A DNA stretch of 64,000 nt, taken from Symsagittifera roscoffensis. Lineage: Eukaryota; Xenacoelomorpha; Acoela; Convolutidae. Position numbers and translations under genes: made by a program. The DNA is taken from positions 24,325,254-24,389,253 of the forward strand of contig NC_087065.1 of the NCBI RefSeq assembly GCF_963678635.1, in the 5' to 3' direction. The notes under the pieces are model-generated. The model did no database searches. It had not been told where the DNA came from and was given only the letters and a program-made list of their open reading frames with translations. Positions 18,544 to 29,100 of the stretch are shown piece by piece; position 1 is the first letter of the stretch, and each line of letters starts with the position of its first letter.

Positions 18544-21500
18544 AAATCACCGAAGACAGAGCACCAGTTGATGAGCTTCCTGGGCTTCGCTAACTATTAC
18601 AGGGAGTTCATCAAAGGCTACGCGGACAAGGTATACCCGATGCAACAATTAATGAGACACAAGGGCAAGAAGTTCACGTGGAACAACGCAGCAGAAGAGT
18701 CATTCCAGAGAATAAAGAAAGAGCTATGTGAGGCACCAGTACTGGGTATGCCGACTGAGAAGGGGATGTACGTGCTGGACACAGATGCGTCGGTAGTCGC
18801 GATTTCTGGGGTTCTCCATCAAGAACAAGAATGGAATGGGAAGACAGTCTTGAGACCAATAGCATACGGGAGCAAAGTCCTAAGTGACACAGAAATGAAG
18901 TACGGAGCACCGAAAGCAGAGATGTTCGCAGTGGTCACCTTTGTCGAGAAATACAGAGCGTACCTAGGCAGTGAACCTTTCAAACTGCGAGTAGATAACC
19001 GAGCATTAAGCTGGCTGAAAACGTACTCAATGGACCAGAGCTACATTGGGAGATGGATAGTTCGCTTGGACGGATACAACATGATAATTGAACATAGAAC
19101 GCGAGACAAACATCAAAATGCCGACAGCTTGAGCAAGAAGACGGAGTTCTACGAGAGACAAGAACAAAGAGAGGCGGACAGACCTGAGATCAAAGATGGT
19201 TTCTCCTTTATGGACAAAGAAACATACGACAGTCTTCCACTCACGAGATGGCTGGACAAATCAGGTAAACCGATTGAAGATCATCCCGAATTGCCAAAAG
19301 AGTCTCTTGAAAAGACCATCTTGAAGAAAAGCAGAGGGATTCCGGTAGGAATAATGCTCAAGTCCAAAATCGTGAGGGAAACACTCAAGGCAAAAGGTCA
19401 CGATCTCACCCAGGTAGAGGAGGGAACGGTCCAAATAGATGAAGACTTAATGAGGTTGCTTGAGAAACTATCGGATGACAAACCCGTGATCCAAGGGAAA
19501 AGTCAGGAGGCACCGGAACTAACCATACTTCGGAGAGAAAAAACAGCGAACAATACTGACGTCTCAAAAGGAATCACCACTGATAGCAAGGAAGTTGTGC
19601 GATCACTAGTTGAGAAAATCCCCGAAAAAATTCTGGAGCAAACGAAAGTCAGGGATAAGAAAGTGACATTCAGAGAAGAAATTGAACACCTGGGATTAGA
19701 TCAAGAGTCCGGGGAGTGGTCCAGATTCATGAAAGAAGACGAAACCGGAGAAGGAAAATTGTCCGGGGAGCGTAAAGAATGGGATGAAGACTCGGACGAG
19801 AGCAGTGAGGATCAAGACAGTCTATGCATGATACTGGCGGAAGAGAAGGTGAGACAGCACGACAGGGAATTACAGACAGATCCATCTTCAGGAACGTACA
19901 ATCTGGAAATGCAAGAGGTACGAGGTGGAACAGAGCTCGAGAAAATAGCAGTTTCAAGAAAGCCTCTTAGGGAACTATCGTGCAACTCAAACGTCAGAAC
20001 GAATCTGGTACCAGAGGACGACATGAAGATCATGAAAAGGATAATATGTGTGAAACTGAGCGATGACATCCACAATCCTGGTGAGATGAATGGACAGATC
20101 ATGGCGTTAAAGGAGCACGTTAAGGCGAGATATAGACTGTCTGACCTAATAAGGGCCCAGAAGAATGACAAAATGACAAGTAACCTCTCCAAATGGATCC
20201 ATTCTGGAGTCAAGGAGAAGGGGGAACTTGAGGAAGACAGCTACAAGATCTTGAGCCAGTTCTACAAAGAAAAGAGAGACTTACTTTACCACACAGCGGA
20301 AGGGGTGGTAGCGTGCAAGAGAAGAGATGAGGAAAAGATATTACACAAACACAACCTCATCATACTACCACAACTGTACCAAACGGAAGTGCTCTTCAGA
20401 TCACACGACCAAATGGGCCATCAGGGGATAGATAAAGTACAACAAAGGATACTTCACAGGTTTGACTGGCCGGGAATGAGAAAAGCTTGCGAGAGATGGG
20501 TGAATGCCTGCCTAGCATGCCTTCAAGTAAAAGACCCAAGGAAGATGAAGTTTCCCCTCAAGTCTGTCGAGAGTTCGGAATTCAATGAAGTGGTGCAGAT
20601 AGACCATCAGAAAATCTGCATGACGGAATCGGGTTATAACCAAATACTAGTTATAATAGATCACTTCACCAAGTTGGCGGAAGCAGTTCCGTGCCAGACA
20701 GCCTCAGCAGAGGAAACATGTGATCACCTGATAACGCATTGGATATCGCGGTATGGTTGCCCAATGACTTTCCAGTCAGACAACGGCAAGGCTTTTGTGG
20801 GGGACTTAACAAAAGAATTGATGAAGAGGTCACACATTGCTCAAGCACACTCGACGACCTATCATCCACAGACCAATGGGTTGGTAGAAAGACAGAACAG
20901 GACACTAGTCAACATGCTCAGGGTGTACTGCTCAAGGTACATGACGGACTGGGACAAATACCTGCCACAGGTAGTAGGAGCCTACAATAGTACCCAGCAC
21001 TCTACAACGGGTATCAGCCCTTTCATGATGTTGACGGGCAGGGAAAGGGCAATGCCTCTGACATTCTTCTATCCGGAGTACGAGGGGAAGAGGACGTCGC
21101 CTCAAGCATACGTGAAGGAAGCGATCAAAAGACAACAAGAGCTGAACGAGCTATGTCGGAGAAACACGGCACAAGCGCAAACGAGGCAACGCAAGAAATA
21201 TGACGAAAAGATACTGAGAGCAAAGCCATACGAAGTGGGCCAATACGTGTGGGTCTTTCAAAACGTCATACCGCCCAAGGGAACAAAGAAACTACTCAAG
21301 AAATGGAGAGGACCGTTCATGATTACGGAAGTACATCAACAAGGAAGGTTCTATCGCTTGAGTACAGGGCGAGCAGCACATTACGAAAATCTGAAACCTC
21401 ACGTTCCGTCCCCGGAGGATTGGTGCCTGCCGAAAGACATGGAGGGTCTTGACTACCTGGTGGTGGAACCAGCGTGCGAAGTGAATGAGAAAGGCACCAG

Positions 21501-22716
21501 AGAGAAAAATGATGGTAATGAGAACTTGAGTTTGGACGACAACGAAAAGATAGAAGTGGAGTCGGATGCAGGTTCATTTGTAGAAGAAGACTGGAACGAC
21601 CCAGAGCAAAACGAGGTACCGAAGTGGATGGAACCGGATCGACCAACACCACCGGAAACCAGGACGGGCAATCGTAAACGCACAGGCATGAGGTACAATA
21701 GGTACGGGGATGACTTCTTGATCGATAAGATACAGCCAGAAAAGTTAAGCGAGGAACTACTAGGCGTAGGCGAACTGGAAGCTGGAGAGGAATGGCAGGT
21801 CATTGACGATGGTGGACATTATCCGCAGGATGATTACTCGACGCCAGAAGTGGAGACGGATCTCGAGCAGGGTGAAATAGAAAGGAGGGAGAATACGAAC
21901 TTGAGGATTCTAGAGTGGATGCGTGATGTCAAAGACGAGGGTCACGAAGGACAAAGCATGCAGCAAGTCGATGTATCAGCAGCAAAGTACATGAAGACAG
22001 CGGAGCCTCTTTTCGGATGGACAGCAACAGACAGGCCACTGGACATCCCTAAAGACAATTCAGACCCGACTACATCGACGGGGACGTCGATAAATATTTT
22101 TGTCCGGGGAGTGGGGGTAGGACTTACCCACACCGAAAATTTGATGATAAAGAAGCTCAAGGAAGTGAGGGAAACAAGCGGATTGGAACTGGAGGAAGAA
22201 GAACCAGAGCCTACCATAGGAAGGAATTTCAAAACGAAATTCGAAATACCCAATGAATACTCAGAGAACATCATGATAACGGATAGCGACTTCATCCTGT
22301 CAAACAGGACCAGCGCGATCTGCATCACGGCGGACATGAGTTTCAAATCAAGATTGGAGGCTGACTTCAAAAGAGAGTACCAGAACGTAGAGTTTCTGTT
22401 CAGACAGAGGCCAGGACTGGGAGGCATAGCAGCGCTTCCACCGTCAGTGGCACAAGTCCCGGGCAAATACCTCTGCTTCCTAGTAACGAGAGTCAACGAC
22501 AGAAACATAATTGATCCCGAACACGTGATATTGGCACTGACAAGACTACGTGACTTCATGATTGAAAGAGGAATAGTGGAGGTCTCGATGCCGGTGTACG
22601 ACCCAAACAGGGGCAAACTGAGCTCGAGGGAATTGTATGCTATCCTACATGTGGTCTTTGCAGAAACCGAGATAATGGTGCATCTTCACAAGAAGTACTA
22701 CTTGAGCATCGCCTGA
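18544..22716 (+). CDS. Pol C-terminal part: RT end, RNase H, integrase, macro-like
   Basis: Continues the Gag-Pol frame. RT ends with MSFLGFANYYREFIKGYA (about 18574-18630). RNase H shows DTDAS (about 18778), KAEMFAV and VDNRALSW, ending at NADSLSKK. A charged spacer of about 390 residues (19150-20330) follows. The integrase has an HHCC finger (H-x3-H and C-x2-C, about 20400-20525) and a DDE core with D at 20602, D at 20779 and E at 20887 (D-x35-E for the last pair). A WRGPF motif lies near 21306. An acidic tail leads to a C-terminal domain (about 22240-22713) with ITADMSFKSRLEADFKREY, GGIAALP, YLCFLVTR and VSMPVYDPNRGKL. In order and spacing it resembles the TARG1/OARD1 macro fold. RT/RH/IN are certain; the macro call is inference. 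Confidence 0.9.
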   Translation, partial: KSPKTEHQLMSFLGFANYYREFIKGYADKVYPMQQLMRHKGKKFTWNNAAEESFQRIKKELCEAPVLGMPTEKGMYVLDTDASVVAISGVLHQEQEWNGKTVLRPIAYGSKVLSDTEMKYGAPKAEMFAVVTFVEKYRAYLGSEPFKLRVDNRALSWLKTYSMDQSYIGRWIVRLDGYNMIIEHRTRDKHQNADSLSKKTEFYERQEQREADRPEIKDGFSFMDKETYDSLPLTRWLDKSGKPIEDHPELPKESLEKTILKKSRGIPVGIMLKSKIVRETLKAKGHDLTQVEEGTVQIDEDLMRLLEKLSDDKPVIQGKSQEAPELTILRREKTANNTDVSKGITTDSKEVVRSLVEKIPEKILEQTKVRDKKVTFREEIEHLGLDQESGEWSRFMKEDETGEGKLSGERKEWDEDSDESSEDQDSLCMILAEEKVRQHDRELQTDPSSGTYNLEMQEVRGGTELEKIAVSRKPLRELSCNSNVRTNLVPEDDMKIMKRIICVKLSDDIHNPGEMNGQIMALKEHVKARYRLSDLIRAQKNDKMTSNLSKWIHSGVKEKGELEEDSYKILSQFYKEKRDLLYHTAEGVVACKRRDEEKILHKHNLIILPQLYQTEVLFRSHDQMGHQGIDKVQQRILHRFDWPGMRKACERWVNACLACLQVKDPRKMKFPLKSVESSEFNEVVQIDHQKICMTESGYNQILVIIDHFTKLAEAVPCQTASAEETCDHLITHWISRYGCPMTFQSDNGKAFVGDLTKELMKRSHIAQAHSTTYHPQTNGLVERQNRTLVNMLRVYCSRYMTDWDKYLPQVVGAYNSTQHSTTGISPFMMLTGRERAMPLTFFYPEYEGKRTSPQAYVKEAIKRQQELNELCRRNTAQAQTRQRKKYDEKILRAKPYEVGQYVWVFQNVIPPKGTKKLLKKWRGPFMITEVHQQGRFYRLSTGRAAHYENLKPHVPSPEDWCLPKDMEGLDYLVVEPACEVNEKGTREKNDGNENLSLDDNEKIEVESDAGSFVEEDWNDPEQNEVPKWMEPDRPTPPETRTGNRKRTGMRYNRYGDDFLIDKIQPEKLSEELLGVGELEAGEEWQVIDDGGHYPQDDYSTPEVETDLEQGEIERRENTNLRILEWMRDVKDEGHEGQSMQQVDVSAAKYMKTAEPLFGWTATDRPLDIPKDNSDPTTSTGTSINIFVRGVGVGLTHTENLMIKKLKEVRETSGLELEEEEPEPTIGRNFKTKFEIPNEYSENIMITDSDFILSNRTSAICITADMSFKSRLEADFKREYQNVEFLFRQRPGLGGIAALPPSVAQVPGKYLCFLVTRVNDRNIIDPEHVILALTRLRDFMIERGIVEVSMPVYDPNRGKLSSRELYAILHVVFAETEIMVHLHKKYYLSIA

Positions 22717-23172
22717 GTCGGGTACATGGAGGTATCGAGTCGGGTGTGAGGGAGGAGTCTTGAGTTAGGTACTGGGGTGCGGCGCAGGTAAGGGGATCTT
22801 AAGATGTGATTGGCATGACAATTATCATTTTAAATGAATGATGGTGCTAAAACATAAAATGTGTCTGCATGTTTTTTAGAAAATTTAAATTGAATCATTT
22901 TAGTAGGGCGAAAAGGGGAGGGTTTTTAATCATAAAAGTAATGGGGCTTTCTGGTTAGGAACATAGCTTGTCGGTCTAAATATCGGGTGTTATTTTCAGA
23001 TTGATTTGTTGATCTCAAATTGACTACTCATCTGTATTTAATCAAAAGAAGAGAACGACATCTCAAGAAAACTCAAGTTGCTCAGGTAAAACTCAAGTTG
23101 CTCAGGTAAAACTCAAGTTGCTCAGGTAAAACTCAAGTACTAATACTCAAAGAGTCAATCGAATTCACAGAA
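22717..23172 (+). other. Spacer between Pol and ORF3 with splice-like signals
   Basis: 456 nt without an ORF. It holds a good donor-like GCGCAG|GTAAGG (cut after 22787), three copies of a 20-bp repeat each containing CAG|GTAAA, a TACTAAT branchpoint-like word (23138-23144), and TTCACAG (ending 23170) two bases before the ORF3 ATG at 23173. This arrangement would suit a spliced ORF3 message. Confidence 0.6.
23071..23138 (+). repeat. 20-bp direct repeats, 3.4 copies
   Basis: actcaagttgctcaggtaaa starts at 23071, 23091 and 23111 as perfect copies, with a partial fourth at 23131. A related ctcaagctgctcag occurs inside the LTR (about 11040). Confidence 0.95.
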
Positions 23173-26100
23173 ATGGCCGATCGATACTGGAAGTCCATGC
23201 CATCGGCTCTGAAAAAGCCCACACTTGACGAACTGTACAGACGGCTGAGAGATCTGGATTACACTCAAGTGAACGAGAGAATGGCAGTGATGCTGAACGC
23301 CATCCTACAATTGGAGGATGAGGGCGAGTGTCGAGAGTCTGCGACGGAGGCGGTCTTGATGGTAGGCTACACCACTGAAGGGGTGTCCGATCAAGCACAG
23401 ACCAGATGGCTGTCCTGGAACGTGGATGGAGCGATAAGGGGGTTCGATTTGGCGAGGAACCCTGGTCTAAACAACAACACAGAGTATGGCGCGGGGGAAT
23501 TCCCACTGCCGGCCAGACCATCAGTCAGGCCCGCGAGCCAGAGTACGAGTAAAGTACCGTCGATGTCACGGGCACAGCAGACGGGGGAGGCTTATCCGGA
23601 CGTCAGTGCCATGAAAAAAGAACTCGAGAGAACCCAGCGGGAGAAGAATAAGGCTAACCTCGACCGGGATCAAGCGGTGCTCGAGAGGGATCAAGCGCGG
23701 AGAGAATTGGACATAATGAAGGCGGAACGGCTGCAGGCAGAAAGGGTGCGGGAGAATGCCGCGAATTGTGAGCAGCTGAAGCAGGCTCTCGAGAGAGACC
23801 AAGCAAAACTTGAGAGGATCCAGCAACAACAGCGCGAGCTCGATATGCAAAAAGGGGCTAGGCCCAAAGAGCGGGTAGTGACTGTCTCAAGGCCAGAGTC
23901 ACGCATGGAGGTGGACGAAGCTCCTAGGTCAAAGGGACGATTCAACCTCGATCGTGCGGCGCAAGAACATATGAATGAGGGGCTGGAGGTATGGATACCA
24001 CCCGAATCAACGTCCTCCCTGCGTGGAATGGAGACTCAAGTAATACGACCATTGATGGACGTCGCGCTGCCTGGATACACACCGAGTTCGACCCCAGGTA
24101 GTAGTGGCGGCTCGTCACGGCTGAAAGAGTTGCAGGAGAGGTTACAGCTGAGGAATCGCGAGAGTCCGGTAAGAGTGGATTTACCCTCGACTTGGGGGGA
24201 ACAGCCTGTCAGGAGTGTGATGATCTCGAGCTACAAGAAGAATACGGATGGGAGATATCGCAAGCACAATCGTATAGACTGGAATCCGGCGCAGAGAGAG
24301 AGAAGAGATTGCTTCCACGATGCGACTTGGGTGGAGTACTTCACGTATCCTCGAGTGCCTGAAGGCTCGGTTCACTTGATTATTGGAGACAGCTTGCTGC
24401 GGGTGCTGACCCGGATCCAATCCCATTGGCAAACGGGAATCTTGAGCTTCGCCGGAGCCGCAACGCCGCAGATGTTAGCGACTCTTGAGATGCTAGGGAT
24501 GGTGAGCGTGTACACAGTCACCCTGATGGTCGGGACGAATGATGTGTCAAGGGGGGAAGCGAGGAAGGTGACAAGGCTGCATGAAAAGATGAGCTGCATT
24601 CTCGAGGAGATACGGATCCAAATGGATCCGTCCATTCTCACGGTGTGTACTGTTCCCTACAACATGGGAGCGGATCAACATGCGGTAGAGATGAATACGA
24701 AGGTGCGCAGCCTGAACGAAACAATCAGGAAGATTCATCAGAGGAGTGTCCTTCCCCTTAGGCTACTGGACGTGGCTGAGCAAATGGAATTAACCTCTTT
24801 CCCTGACAATGCATCTGCGGATGGCATTCACTTTGACAGGCCCAGAGGGGTGGAATGGTTGAACGACGTCTTTCAAAAGCATATATGCGCGCTAGAGACG
24901 GATTTGCTGGAAACAGCACAGGTCACGTTCGGGCCACCCCCAAACCCACCCTTCTTCAACCCGAGATCTTTGTCGAGTCGCTTGGGCGAGAGGGCCGATT
25001 CTAGAGATAGTGAGAGGAATAGCCGGGCCAAGTTGCCGAGCACCACGCCCATGGAAGCTGATGAAGTGACATCAGCAACTCCCCAGGGGTCGGTAATGTC
25101 CTCAGTGGTGGTTGCGGAGAAAAAGAGGTCAGAGAAGCCACTGGAGACCAGCAGACAGAAGTATGAGGAGAAGGTCAAGGAACTGGATCTGGAAGACCTA
25201 GAGTGTAGACAGGAGCTAGCGAGGGCTTTGGGTCTTGAGCAGGTCTCACATGAAGACTTGGGGAGGCACAAGTGCGTGGACTGGTTGAAGGCTCATGAAA
25301 CGCGTTTCTCGAGAGCGAAGTTGACAGAGACAGCAGACCTGAGTGGAATTCCCACTAGGTCGATGATGGGACCAATTAATTACAGACCTCTCAAGTCCTT
25401 GGGGAGCCCGGGACTGGTGGTGGAGCCTCCCAAGCACCGGACCAGCATTGCCAGAATTAGAGTGGCCACTCCAGCACAGTTGAGAGTGGTCGACAAACTG
25501 ATGAACCCAAGAGAGATGGAGTTACCAGACGCCGAATACGAAGGCGCAAAATTGGCCAATGACCCCCGATATGGGAAACCCTGTGGGCAGGCGCAACTGG
25601 CCAAAACCTTAGCGGTCTACGACAGAGCAGACCCAGCTGCAGCAAGGGTGGTGATCGTGGCAGGATCAGATTTCGAAGGTACGTCTCCCAAGTTGTTTTG
25701 GCCAGAAACCCTGATATACACCTTGCCGGGTGCGGAACTGAACCAGATGTTGACCCTGGTAGTGGCAATAAAGTCAGAAATGCCCTGCGAACCTGAGTTA
25801 CTGCTGTTTGCGGGGATGAACGATCATCTGCACGCAACGGGATTTCTTGAGCAGCTCAAGGGTGGTGAACCTACGCCAAAGAGGATCTGGGAGGCCATCC
25901 AGACCTTATTCGCGGCGATTAATGAAGTACAGGAGAATGTTGCCTCAAGATTCGGCGCCAAGACAAAAGTGGCGTTCACAACATCCCCCGGGTACTCGAG
26001 CATGCCGCTGGCTCTGCAATTCGTGTACGCGATCTTGATCTTGATCGCAGAGGGGAATGGGTGGCGTGTCCTGATGGCAGCTCCCAACCGAGAATTGGAA

Positions 26101-29100
26101 CCGACGAACTTGAGGCTGTGCAAGTCAGAACTCGCGGCAGCGTGGGCGGACGTCTCCCATGCATTGAGAGGCTTTCACGAGTTGGCTGATATCCTCATCG
26201 TATTGGACGAGGTCCTCCTACTGGAAATATCTAACTTTGCCAGGCAACTTAAGCTCAGCCCGATCCTTAGGGATGATCACCCAGTGATAATTCACCTGAC
26301 GGCTAGTCTGTGGTTTCGGGACATGGAGTTGACCATTACGAGCTCGACCAGCAGATCTAGAGGGCCAAACAACGAAAGGCAGAACGTGGCCACATCGGAA
26401 AAACAACTGGAGTCGATGGGGAATCGGTTGGCGCAAGAGGGAGGCAGATGGCCCTTCTTAAGCCCAAGGTTGGAAAATGCCACGAGGAAAACAAGAGAGG
26501 ATGCGCCGCCTCTGGTGAAGCAGATCTGGGAGTTTCTCGAGGAGCAACTGGGAAAAGCTGAGGAAAAGGGGATGACGGTTGGCAGGTTCGTCACGGCAGC
26601 CAATGAGGTCACGATTGGAGGATTTTGGAGAGAGCACGCGTGGGGTGAGCTGAAGACGAGGAGGGATCATGAGATTCTCGAGTTCTTGAGTCCTTGTTGG
26701 GGAAGAGAGTTCCTGACTGAGGTGTACAGTGCGAAGGAGACGATCTTTGATGCGTTTATACAGGAGATGTTGAATATGCCGATCAGCCTGTTGCTGGCGC
26801 TGTACCTGGTCTACCCAAGATACTTGTTTAATATGGGCCCCGCATACATGTTCAGTCGTGGTGTGGACACCCTCAGAATAGATGGATACTTGACGTTAGT
26901 ACTCCTGACCCACGGTGAACTGGCGTCATTTCACCGATTGATGAGGTATGGGGAGCCCCTGGCGATGGGAAGAACACACTCGAGTATTGAGACCTACTCG
27001 TACAAGTGTGCAGCCGGGCTAAGGACGCTGCTCGTGCAGTATCTACTGATGCAGAACAGGCACCTGACTGGCGAAGAAAAGAGCCCGAAGACCAGAGAGG
27101 AGTGGAGGAAAGTGAATGGAGGCATGCCCCTATTAACGGATCTATGCCTAGCCATGAGATCGGATCCCATGGGGATTATCCGGGGGCTGGGGGAGGTCGT
27201 GACTTGTATATATGGACCGGCTGTCACGTTCGCATTTCCAGATCCCTTGGTGACAGCTTATCGATACTCCGTGACCCACGTGAGCCTCATAAGCGTACTG
27301 GATGGAACGACACTGAACTGGTGCCAGCAAGAGGTGCTAAGGGCACAAATGAGCAACACGGTGCTCTTCGGAAAGGTGAAGGATCCAGAGTTGATCGTGT
27401 ACAGTTTCCGAGGACAAATGCAATGCCGGATGGGAGGCAAGCGCGAGGGCCCCATCGAAACTTACCCCAAGTTTTGGAACTTGAATCCCTTGGCAGCCAA
27501 TGGACAAGAAATCTTGAGAATCCCTGCATGGACAAAAAGTTTCGAGTTGGTGAAAAAGGAGCTGGAAGCGATATTGGAGAGAGAAGCCCTACCGACGAGC
27601 ATTCCCGAGTTCCCCATAGTGAGGAGAATGACCCTAGGGATGAACAGTTCCCTGGTTGTCCCATCCTCCTACGCGAGAACCACGACTGAAGAACGGCAGA
27701 AGGAGTTTACTGACGGCTGGGATCCGCTCTTCATCGGCTATACTGCAGCAATTTATTTCCATACTAGCGATGTGAAGATAAACTCATGGACGACTCAAGC
27801 CAAGAAGATCAGAGGGTCGATGCCCCCTAAATTCGACGTGCAAGATACCTTGAGAGTACTTAAGCGGGCAGGCCTAGAGAACCAGCGGCCGGTATGGGAC
27901 GACGGCAGGATGATAGTGGAAGAAGGGCATGTAGCACTGAAAGCAGACGCGATGCTATTTGCCACAAGGAAGTACCGGGCACCTTACGGACTTGAGCTGA
28001 TGGAGCGTAATAGAGAAGGAAAGAAGTTAGATGCAGCAGGTCCATTGTACGTGGCACTGACAAAAAGTGAGGCGACGAGTTCAGCGACACCATCACCCCT
28101 TCCAGTAGACATCCCTGGGGATAAAAAGAGTGGCACCGTGGCAGATCGATTCAAGAGGATCTTTGAGAGAAGGGAAGCAGAGTCAGGAGACGAAAGCATG
28201 GATGAAACCCTCAGTGAGGCAGGAGAGGATATGGAAGTGGGAAACACACCGGAGCAAAAGCCAACGGAAGTGGAATTCACAGCGCAGGAATTGTTGAAAG
28301 ACCTGAGTGAAGAAAACTGGGCAGATACTCCCACGCCACCTTTGACCTCGTCCCCTCGCAAGTACCCGGAAATGTCGTTGACAAGCGAGAATCCCAACAT
28401 GGGAATGATCTTCTTGAGTACGGAGAGGAGGGAGAAGAATACCTTCGAGGGAAACAGAGACGCCTTCCTGGGCACTCTGGATGGAGATGCTTGGCAAAAG
28501 TTCTTGAGCGAATTCAATCGAGAAGTGGATGAAGACACCACGTTGGATAATTTCAAAGAAGAACTGTGGGACACGGTGGTGAAGTTTGGTGAGCCTGTCC
28601 TGGTGGGGACGGGTTTAGAAGAGAAAGCTAGAGTGGAACTACTGAACAAAATGGTCGAATTGAGAAAGTCAAGAAAGACCAGAGAAGACAAATGTAAAGA
28701 CAGCTCTACTCCGAAACAGAAAACTGACAATAAAATAATTAAGTGTACAAGGGGGGATAAGGTAGGAACTAGTAATATGATTAAAAGTACTAATATCCTT
28801 AAGGCTCGAGCAGGGGGGAGGCAAGAGTTGGCTGGAGAAAAGGAAGTTGAATCAGTGATGATACCAATGACGCCCCCAAGCAAAGACGTGAAGTCTCGCA
28901 AGAGGAAGAGAGACGTGGAGGGAATGGGCAGTCCTTCAGCTGACGCGGTCTCGGAAAAAGACTTGAGAGAGACGGCTCCCATGGTTCTGGCGCGATGGAA
29001 AACGGCAGCCTACAAGAGTAGCTACGAACCGAGGAAACTGCTCGACATAGAAAAAGAAATGGAGAATCCCACTAGTTCAGTGACGGAGGAGGATTTCAAA

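Noticed and set aside
18541-18570. Programmed readthrough at the Pol TGA
   Set aside because: It lies inside the RT domain at a usually Trp position and lacks the CUAG context; a nonsense mutation is simpler.
27006-27689. 227-codon plus-strand frame overlapping ORF3 in another frame
   Set aside because: Arg/Glu/Gly-rich shadow of the biased ORF3 codons; no independent motif.
27984-28982. Long (332-codon) minus-strand frame inside ORF3
   Set aside because: Antisense shadow of ORF3: Ser/Leu-rich, caused by the purine-rich coding strand and its codon bias.
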